A stretch of 14,293 nucleotides of DNA, taken from the NCBI GenBank assembly GCA_902783345.1, contig CACZQI010000053.1:1-14293 (forward strand), given 5' to 3'. The translations under genes and the position numbers were made by a program. Below, piece by piece: positions 6,641 to 11,599 of this stretch. The notes beneath the pieces were generated by a model, which was given only the letters and a program-made list of their open reading frames with translations, searched no databases and was not told where the DNA came from. Source of the DNA: an uncultured Erysipelotrichaceae bacterium (lineage in GTDB: Bacteria > Bacillota_I > Bacilli_A > RF39 > UBA660). Within the stretch, counting starts at the first letter, position 1. Every line of letters starts with the position of its first letter.

Positions 6641-6669
6641 ATTATATCAAAAGTATTATTATAAATCAA
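6641..6669 (-). promoter_or_regulatory. Promoter of the antisense RNA
   Basis: On the minus strand TTGATT (6664-6669), a 17-base spacer and TATAAT (6641-6646). It faces the peptide promoter and shares the 17-base block CTTTTGATATAATGAAT with it. Confidence 0.78.
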
Positions 6670-6676
6670 TCACAAT

Positions 6677-6913
6677 TTATTTAAATATTTTATTAACTAC
6701 AAATATTACTAAGCAAGCCCCAGCAGCAGATACTACAATTGTGCCTACATAACCAGCAAATGAAATGTGAAGTAAATTGCAAATGAATTCACCAACAAAT
6801 CCACCAACTAATCCTAAGATAATGTTTTTAATTAACCCGCTTTTAGAATTAGTTATTAAACTAGCTAGCCAACCTGATACTGCTCCAATTAAGATAGAGA
6901 TTACTATGTCCAT
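6677..6913 (-). CDS. GlsB/YeaQ/YmgE family membrane protein
   Basis: A 78-aa protein with three hydrophobic helices (about 3-19, 29-47 and 54-75). The pattern GxxxGWLASLI followed by a Gly-rich second helix (NIILGLVGGFVGEFICNLL) and a third (GTIVVSAAGACLVIFVVNKI) is typical of the GlsB/YeaQ/YmgE, or transglycosylase-associated, family. Members are small stress-linked membrane proteins of unclear biochemical role; in enterococci glsB lies with the general stress gene gls24, but no gls24-type gene is here. The start ATG 6913 has a near-perfect AAGGAGGT site. It lies downstream of the tail-anchored protein gene on the same strand, 56 bases apart, and may be read through from it. Confidence 0.88.
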   Translation of the reverse strand: MDIVISILIGAVSGWLASLITNSKSGLIKNIILGLVGGFVGEFICNLLHISFAGYVGTIVVSAAGACLVIFVVNKIFK

Positions 6914-6969
6914 AATTACCTCCTTTATAAATATATATCACAATCTATTCTAAAATAGAATTGTAATTT

Positions 6970-7713
6970 TTAAAATAAACCTAAATCAAAGACACTATTG
7001 GCAACATATATACCAACTCCAATAAATATTAAAATAATGATAAATACTAATATTTTAATAAAAATTGAATTTGATTTAATATCATCTTGCATATCTTTAA
7101 AATCATCTAAATCATCTTCAGTTACAGCAAGTTTACCAGTATAAAAATCTTCCTCTACTTTTGGCATTACAATACTATTATCTGTTTTAGTAGGTTCATC
7201 ATCAGAAAGACCTAAAAGATCTGCATCCTTTTTTTGATTTTTAAGTTCTAAAGATGTAATAGTATCAATAAGTTCTCTTAATTCCTGCTCTTGTTTTTCA
7301 TCTTTATTATATTTCTTATTAATTTTTTCAACTAATTCTTGAGAAGAAGAAGCACTGTTAAGTCTTAAATTATCATAATTTACTACTCTTTCTTCTTTAA
7401 CTTTTGATAAAATACTATTTAAGTCATATTCCTTAGTATCTTCAAGATTATCTTTTACTTCTGGTTCTTCATACTCTGGTAAATCAATAGATTTTCTTTG
7501 AGGTAAATTATCACGATACTTTTTATCTAACATATCTCTAATTTGGTCCACATCAATACTTCTTGCATTATCTTTTAAAACTTCAACATTAGAATTAATA
7601 TCAAATTTATCATAATTGCCCATATCATTTGCTTCATATAAAGCTTTATTTCTTTCGGTTCGTTTATTTAGTTCAGGAATATCGATTTCATATTTATCCA
7701 TTCGAGAGTTCAT
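6970..7713 (-). CDS. Unknown tail-anchored acidic protein
   Basis: A 247-aa protein I do not recognise. ATG 7713 is preferred because AGGTGAT lies five bases ahead; the longer frame from 7779 has no such site. The first 215 residues are hydrophilic, rich in Asp, Glu, Lys and Asn, with probable helices (DVDQIRDMLDKKYRDNLPQ; QELVEKINKKYNKDEKQEQELRELIDTITSLELK, possibly coiled coil) and low-complexity linkers. A single transmembrane helix at about 217-239 is followed by a short tail, so the bulk should be cytoplasmic. The layout suggests a scaffold or a small adaptor held to the membrane. It is divergent from the ferredoxin gene. Confidence 0.7.
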   Translation of the reverse strand: MNSRMDKYEIDIPELNKRTERNKALYEANDMGNYDKFDINSNVEVLKDNARSIDVDQIRDMLDKKYRDNLPQRKSIDLPEYEEPEVKDNLEDTKEYDLNSILSKVKEERVVNYDNLRLNSASSSQELVEKINKKYNKDEKQEQELRELIDTITSLELKNQKKDADLLGLSDDEPTKTDNSIVMPKVEEDFYTGKLAVTEDDLDDFKDMQDDIKSNSIFIKILVFIIILIFIGVGIYVANSVFDLGLF

Positions 7714-7765
7714 ACTATCACCTAAAATAATAATATCATAAAATGTCAAATAATGAAATATAGAG

Positions 7766-7795
7766 TTGAATTTTACCATAATAGATATGTATAAT
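7766..7795 (+). promoter_or_regulatory. Probable promoter of the ferredoxin gene
   Basis: TTGAAT (7766-7771), an 18-base spacer and consensus TATAAT (7790-7795) predict a start near 7802 and a leader of about 17 bases that contains GAAAGGATG. Confidence 0.65.
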
Positions 7796-7818
7796 TAAGA
7801 TAATGAAAGGATGTATTT

Positions 7819-8013
7819 ATGGAAGATAAAAAATTAGTAATTGATCCAAATAAATGTATTATGTGTGGTGCTTGTACAATGCTTGCCCCTAATAACTGTG
7901 CTTGGGTAGATGGTTCTGATACACCTGTGGTTGTAAATGAAGAAGTAACAAAAGAAGCCGAAAATGCTACTGAAAGTTGTCCAACAGGAGCTGTTCATAT
8001 TGAAAATAAATAA
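7819..8013 (+). CDS. fer: [4Fe-4S] ferredoxin
   Basis: A 64-aa soluble electron carrier with one [4Fe-4S] cluster. Ligands are C13, C16 and C19 in KCIMCGACTM and C54 in ESCPTGAV; C27 is extra. The C-terminal Cys-Pro-x-Gly and the single cluster fit the short mono-cluster ferredoxins of Bacillus Fer type (about 80 aa), here somewhat shorter. It starts at ATG 7819 with AAGGATG just upstream. Ends at a bidirectional terminator shared with trmL. It stands alone, so its redox partner is not indicated. Confidence 0.9.
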   Translation: MEDKKLVIDPNKCIMCGACTMLAPNNCAWVDGSDTPVVVNEEVTKEAENATESCPTGAVHIENK

Positions 8014-8035
8014 AAACGCTTTTAAGCGTTTTTTT
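8012..8035. terminator. Bidirectional terminator between ferredoxin and trmL
   Basis: AAAAACGCTT (8012-8021) pairs with AAGCGTTTTT (8024-8033); inner pairs must open to leave a small loop. On plus a T-run (8029-8035) follows; the reverse strand reads a similar run. The stop codons of the two converging genes (TAA at 8011-8013 and at 8034-8036) sit at its edges. Confidence 0.85.
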
Positions 8036-8549
8036 AGTCAATACTTTCTTCAATAAAATTTTTACTTTTATGTGGTTCATCTCTTAATAAATCCAAATAA
8101 TCTTGCTGTCTTAAGGCTTCATACAAAACTATCGCGACACTATTCGATAGATTTAAGGCTCTTACTTTATCTGTCATAGGAATTCTCATACATTTATCAA
8201 TATGAGGTTTTAAAAGTTTAGGTGGAATACCTGTTGATTCTTTACCAAAGAAAAAATAAATATTTTCATTTTTATCACTATAATCAAAACTGGTATGAGG
8301 CTTATGACCATATCTAGTTAAATAATAAAATGTTCCTTCATTTTTACTATAAAAGTCATCAATATTTTCATAGACTGTATAATTACAATCTTTTATATAA
8401 TTAACTCCACTTCTTTTAATATAACTATCATCTAAACTAAATCCTAATGGTTTAATTAAATGAAGATGAGTATGAGTCGCCACACATGTTCTCATAATAT
8501 TTCCAGTATTACCTGGTATTTCTGGTTCAAATAAAACAATATTAAGCAT
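8034..8549 (-). CDS. trmL: tRNA (cytidine/uridine-2'-O)-methyltransferase TrmL
   Basis: A 171-aa SPOUT-fold enzyme that methylates the ribose of the wobble base (position 34) in tRNA-Leu in E. coli and B. subtilis (family YibK/TrmL). Motifs are EPEIPGNTGNIMRTC at 8-22, FFFGKESTGIPP at 99-110 and MRIPMTDKVRALNLSNSVAIVLYEALRQ at 121-148, the last including the NLSNSVA knot segment. Length and absence of extra domains fit the family. The ATG overlaps the stop of the upstream thioredoxin-like gene by one base (TAATG), so the two are coupled. The last 20 residues are polar and look unstructured. Confidence 0.92.
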   Translation of the reverse strand: MLNIVLFEPEIPGNTGNIMRTCVATHTHLHLIKPLGFSLDDSYIKRSGVNYIKDCNYTVYENIDDFYSKNEGTFYYLTRYGHKPHTSFDYSDKNENIYFFFGKESTGIPPKLLKPHIDKCMRIPMTDKVRALNLSNSVAIVLYEALRQQDYLDLLRDEPHKSKNFIEESID

Positions 8550-9058
8550 TATTTACTTGCCTCTATTTCATTACGGTCTAAAACTTTAGAAAAATCAGCG
8601 GCTTTAATAAGTCCTTCTTTACTATCAATATAATCAGCCGGTGCATTATCTTTAAAATATATTATGGCTGGTAAAGTTAGTTCATTATCACCAATAGATA
8701 TTAAATCTTTTAATGATTTAACATGATTATTTTCATCAATTTCCTTAGTACAATCTACAAAGATAAATTTATCTTCTAAATCATAATTTTTTAGAATTTT
8801 CTTTAAATTTCTCTCTAAATCAAAGATATTATTATTACCAGTATAACTAAGATATAAAAAACTACTTGCATTCATTTCTGTCATAGCATTTGCAAGTTCA
8901 TTACAACTAATACTAGAAACATATCTAGAAATATAACTTTTATTACTTTTATTATTTTGATAATTACGATAAATATTAGCACTTATTAAAGTTATAAGCA
9001 CAGTTACTAACAAAATAATCCCTAGTTTAAGATAATTACTTTTCTCTTTTTTAGTCAT
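8549..9058 (-). CDS. Membrane-anchored thioredoxin-like protein without CxxC
   Basis: A 169-aa protein with a basic N-terminus, one transmembrane helix at about 11-29 and an extracytoplasmic domain at about 60-160. That domain follows a thioredoxin-like order: SSFLYLSYTG (first strand), helix, FIFVDCTKEID (second strand) and the cis-proline position LPAIIYFKDN (at about 130), but the catalytic CxxC is replaced (SYTGNNNIF). So it should not be an oxidoreductase; similar domains occur near bacteriocin-accessory proteins in Firmicutes. ATG 9058 has AGAGGTGG just before it. Translational coupling with trmL is probably an accident of compaction. Confidence 0.7.
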   Translation of the reverse strand: MTKKEKSNYLKLGIILLVTVLITLISANIYRNYQNNKSNKSYISRYVSSISCNELANAMTEMNASSFLYLSYTGNNNIFDLERNLKKILKNYDLEDKFIFVDCTKEIDENNHVKSLKDLISIGDNELTLPAIIYFKDNAPADYIDSKEGLIKAADFSKVLDRNEIEASK

Positions 9059-9124
9059 ACTTCCACCTCTTATAATATTTTATCATAAGATAGTTAAAAA
9101 TAGAATGAACTTTACATATAAAAA

Positions 9125-9143
9125 GAAGAACTAGTCATTCTTC
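9125..9143 (-). terminator. Intrinsic terminator of the cotJ-like operon
   Basis: GAAGAA (9125-9130) pairs with TTCTTC (9138-9143) around a 7-base loop that contains the TAG stop (9131-9133). Five T follow on the minus strand. The stem is short but has a clear U-tract. Confidence 0.65.
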
Positions 9144-9694
9144 ATTTCATATTTATATTTTTCATAAAGCGTTCTAAAACGATTATAATGAACTACTTCT
9201 CTTTGGCGTAAGAATAATAATACATCAATAACATCAGGATCTTTAGCTAAATCAATTAAATGTTCATAAGTTGCTCTAGCTTTTTCTTCAGCCGCCATGT
9301 CTTCTGCTAAATCTGCAATTGGGTCTCCTACAGAGTTAAAGTAAGTAACCGTAAATGGAACTCCATTTGAATCAGTTGGATAAAGTCCATAACCATGTTC
9401 AGCATATTGAGTTGATAATCCATTTGCTTCAAGTTCTTCTAAAGTTGCACCAGAAAGAAGTTGATAAACCATTGTACAAATCATTTCTACATGGCCTAGT
9501 TCTTCAGTCGCAATATCATTTAAAAGCGCTCTACCTTCGGCTGTTGGCATACTAAATTTTTGACTAAAATATCTAAGTGCTGCGGCAAGTTCTGAGTTTG
9601 AACCCCCAAATTGAGTTAATAAATATTTAGCCATTTTAAGATCTTTTTTCTTAATATTTATTGGATAAGGTAAATTCTTTTCATACTTAAACAT
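9131..9694 (-). CDS. cotJC: CotJC / manganese-catalase family protein
   Basis: A 187-aa protein with the ferritin-like four-helix fold of Mn catalases. ATG 9694 is preferred to the longer 9742 start because GGGAGGT lies just before it. Candidate dimetal ligands are E35 (NSELAAALRYF), E65 and H68 (TEELGH), E137 (AAEEKARATYE) and E166/H169 (REVVHY), paired ExxH motifs as in Mn catalase. CotJC of Bacillus is a spore coat protein; other members detoxify hydrogen peroxide. It overlaps the upstream gene by 8 bases (ATGTTTAA), so the two are translated together, as in cotJBC. Catalase activity is likely but not shown. Confidence 0.9.
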   Translation of the reverse strand: MFKYEKNLPYPINIKKKDLKMAKYLLTQFGGSNSELAAALRYFSQKFSMPTAEGRALLNDIATEELGHVEMICTMVYQLLSGATLEELEANGLSTQYAEHGYGLYPTDSNGVPFTVTYFNSVGDPIADLAEDMAAEEKARATYEHLIDLAKDPDVIDVLLFLRQREVVHYNRFRTLYEKYKYEMKND

Positions 9695-10139
9695 TTTTAT
9701 CAACCTCCCATGGCCATGGATTTTTATACCATGTAAACTCATTTTTTAAATCTTTGCACACTTCTAAAGTATCATACTTATTTGAGTATTCTTCTACCTC
9801 TTTATTTAATTCTCTTGCATATTCTTTAAATAAATTAAAATATTCCATATTATCAGGTTCAACATCTAATTTTAAATTTAAATCATTAACTGCAAAAGCA
9901 AGTTCTCTAATTTCTAATAGTTCTTGTTCTTTAGGGCTTTTGGCTTTAACTTCTCTTGGTCGATAATCCTTGTATCGATCATATTCACTTGCAAACATAT
10001 TGCCTAAATTTAAACCTTGTTTTGGAGTTAATACATCACTAATACTAGTTGGTTTTTTAAAATTATTAGTACCATTTGGATTATTATCAACATTAAAATA
10101 ATCATTAAATAAATTAGTATCATTAACTGTAAATAACAT
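9687..10139 (-). CDS. cotJB: Fused CotJA-like and CotJB protein
   Basis: A 150-aa protein that combines two coat families. Residues 36-60 (VLTPKQGLNLGNMFASEYDRYKDYR) resemble the CotJA conserved segment with its xPxxGxxxGxxF core. Residues 66-145 match CotJB: helix LLEIRELAFAVNDLNLKLDVEPDN, helices to about 130, and the C-terminal signature FTWYKNPWPWE (WxxxPWPWE). Residues 1-35 are polar and Asn-rich. AGAGGAGG precedes ATG 10139 by 7 bases. In B. subtilis cotJA, cotJB and cotJC are separate, SigE-controlled, with products that assemble in the spore coat; here CotJA-like and CotJB appear joined ahead of cotJC. The CotJA part rests on a short motif, so the fusion is probable rather than certain. 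Confidence 0.75.
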   Translation of the reverse strand: MLFTVNDTNLFNDYFNVDNNPNGTNNFKKPTSISDVLTPKQGLNLGNMFASEYDRYKDYRPREVKAKSPKEQELLEIRELAFAVNDLNLKLDVEPDNMEYFNLFKEYARELNKEVEEYSNKYDTLEVCKDLKNEFTWYKNPWPWEVDKNV

Positions 10140-10156
10140 TTTTCTTTCCTCCTCTT

Positions 10157-10174
10157 ATTTATCGTATGATAAAT
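10157..10174 (-). promoter_or_regulatory. Inverted repeat in the leader/promoter zone of the cotJ-like operon
   Basis: ATTTATC (10157-10163) and GATAAAT (10168-10174) form 7-base arms around GTAT, just upstream of the ribosome site. It could be an operator or a small leader hairpin. On the minus strand it contains CATACGAT, 7 of 8 matches to the SigE -10 consensus CATACAMT, but the region 14-15 bases upstream matches the SigE -35 only partly. Confidence 0.4.
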
Positions 10175-10252
10175 GACTATAAAATGATGGGCTTATAACT
10201 ATTTCAATTATCTTTTTAAGCATTTTACCCATAATATATAGTGAGGTGCTTT

Positions 10253-10759
10253 ATGAAAATAGTTTTACTATGTTTAGAAATATTTTTTGCAAGAATTTTA
10301 GATGTTTCTTTAGGCACGATTAAAACATTTTATATTGTAAGAGAAAAGAAACTAATTGCTAGCATAATCGCGTTTTTTGAAGTATTAATTTGGTTTTTAG
10401 TAGCAAGAGAAGCTCTTAATACTGATATTACATCGATAATTATACCTATTGTTTATTCTTTAGGATTTGCATCTGGTACATATATTGGTATTTTACTTAG
10501 TTCTAAACTTATTCATGGTAATTTAACAGTTAATATTATTTCCAGTAAGATAACCAAAAAAGATTTAAATAACTTAAAGAATCATGGTTTTGGTTTAACA
10601 AGCATTAAAGTTAATGGTAATAAGAGTTATTTAATGATTGAAATTGTAAAAAAAGATTTAGACAAATTAAAAAGCATTATTAACAGAATTGATAAAAATG
10701 CTTTTATAATTGTAAATGAAACTAAATTTATTCAAAATGGATATTTTACTAGGAATTAA
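10253..10759 (+). CDS. UPF0316 (DUF5698/DUF2179) membrane protein
   Basis: A 168-aa protein with three hydrophobic helices (about 4-27, 35-52, 60-83) and a soluble C-terminal DUF2179-like domain (about 90-160). Signature segments FFARILDVSLGTIKTFYIVR and FFEVLIWFLVAREALN, and GFASGTYIGILLSSKL, are typical of the UPF0316 (YebE/YitT-like) family. Family role is unknown. ATG 10253 has GAGGTG just before it and is preferred to GTG at 10241. The gene overlaps the converging NERD gene by 11 bases at their 3' ends. Confidence 0.88.
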   Translation: MKIVLLCLEIFFARILDVSLGTIKTFYIVREKKLIASIIAFFEVLIWFLVAREALNTDITSIIIPIVYSLGFASGTYIGILLSSKLIHGNLTVNIISSKITKKDLNNLKNHGFGLTSIKVNGNKSYLMIEIVKKDLDKLKSIINRIDKNAFIIVNETKFIQNGYFTRN

Positions 10760-11504
10760 TTTTTTGAGTATATTTACATTTAGGATAATTAGAACAGCCT
10801 ATAAATTTACCATATTGTCCATTTCGTTCAACTAATTCTCCACCACATTTTGGGCATTTGGTCATATCTTTTATATTATTATTTTGAATATTATTAATAT
10901 GCTCTTTTTTCATCTTTTTATTTTTTATATTACTGTTTTTAAGTATTTTATAAATTTCATTTGGATTACTTATTATTTCTTTATCATACGATAGTATTTT
11001 ATTAGTAATTGTATAACAATTAACTAGTTCTCCATCATTTTCAACTTTTAATTTAGCATTACTTGAAATACAGACTAAATTATAAATATCATTATCGTTA
11101 ATAGTTAATAACTCCGATAATGCTTTTATATGCCCATAATTTTGCCTTATTGGATTTAAATAATAATATTTATTTTTACCAGCATGTCTTACCCAATATT
11201 TATCATATTTATTTCCCGTAATAAATCCATTATATTGCTTTGTTTCAATGCAAAAAATACCATATTTAGATATAATTACATGATCTATTTGATATGTTTT
11301 ATTATTTACCATTAGAAATAAATTATTTATAATTATATATTTATCTTTAGGTAATTTTTTTAAGGCTTTTTTAGTCCAATGTTCACCAAACCACCCCACT
11401 ATTTGTTTATAAAAGATAAAAGAAATTATTCCTAATAACAATATAGCTATAATTAAAGGATTTGAATAATAATATTTTAAAAAATCACTAGTAAATTCTT
11501 GCAT
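10749..11504 (-). CDS. Membrane-anchored NERD-domain protein with C-terminal zinc ribbon
   Basis: A 251-aa protein. One transmembrane helix lies at about 15-32. A NERD (nuclease-related) domain follows at about 40-165 with IDHVIISKYGIFCIETKQYNGFITG (D74, E87, K89) and NPIRQN (117-122); D, E and K in this order are the PD-(D/E)xK-like core of the family. Residues 217-243 form a topoisomerase-type C4 zinc ribbon: CPKC, YGKFIGCSNYPKC (C217, C220, C237, C243). The combination is common in Firmicutes and usually annotated NERD domain-containing; DNA-related function is inferred. ATG 11504 has GGTGG close upstream. Stop is TAG. A consensus-like promoter precedes it. No restriction or defence partner is seen beside it. 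Confidence 0.9.
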   Translation of the reverse strand: MQEFTSDFLKYYYSNPLIIAILLLGIISFIFYKQIVGWFGEHWTKKALKKLPKDKYIIINNLFLMVNNKTYQIDHVIISKYGIFCIETKQYNGFITGNKYDKYWVRHAGKNKYYYLNPIRQNYGHIKALSELLTINDNDIYNLVCISSNAKLKVENDGELVNCYTITNKILSYDKEIISNPNEIYKILKNSNIKNKKMKKEHINNIQNNNIKDMTKCPKCGGELVERNGQYGKFIGCSNYPKCKYTQKINS

Positions 11505-11519
11505 TTTTCCACCAAATAA

Positions 11520-11548
11520 ATTGTATCATAATTATAAATAACTCACAA
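11520..11548 (-). promoter_or_regulatory. Probable promoter of the NERD gene
   Basis: TTGTGA (11543-11548) and TACAAT (11520-11525) on the minus strand, separated by 17 bases. The predicted start leaves a leader of about 10 bases that includes GGTGG. Confidence 0.6.
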
Positions 11549-11550
11549 AT

Positions 11551-11596
11551 TCAAAGTGCAAAATTTGCACTTTAAAATATCATTTTTGCACTTTGA
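11551..11596 (-). terminator. Terminator-like three-arm hairpin region after the calcium ATPase
   Basis: Three arms carry the AAAGTGCAAA core. Arm 1 (11551-11563) can pair perfectly over 13 bp with arm 3 (11584-11596), or over 10 bp with arm 2 (11564-11573). The region begins four bases after the ATPase stop. No long U-tract follows, so termination is probable, not certain. Confidence 0.5.
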
Positions 11597-11599
11597 AAC

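Larger units (their letters stand above)
6361..6653. repeat. Inverted duplicated promoter/leader modules flanking the small peptide gene
   Basis: Three blocks occur in the same order on the plus strand at the left and on the minus strand at the right: CTTTTGATATAATGAAT (6361-6377 and 6637-6653, identical), AGGAAAnnnTTCAGT (6380-6394 and 6593-6607, 12 of 15 bases) and GCTGArTGTCTACC (6396-6409 and 6572-6585, 13 of 14). The right copy has about 26 extra bases with a hairpin between the first two blocks and 7 between the last two. Confidence 0.85.

Noticed and set aside
6914..6969. Imperfect inverted repeat CAATTCTATT/GAATAGATTG between the tail-anchored protein and glsB-like genes
   Set aside because: The stem has a bulge and no U-tract, so it cannot be called a terminator or operator with confidence.
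9355..9966. Two plus-strand frames of 66 and 70 aa within the cotJ-like genes
   Set aside because: They lie opposite strongly conserved coding sequence and have no translation signals.
10749..11504. NERD protein as part of an anti-phage system
   Set aside because: NERD domains occur in some defence settings, but neighbours are a UPF0316 protein and a calcium pump, with no helicase, methylase or other partner.
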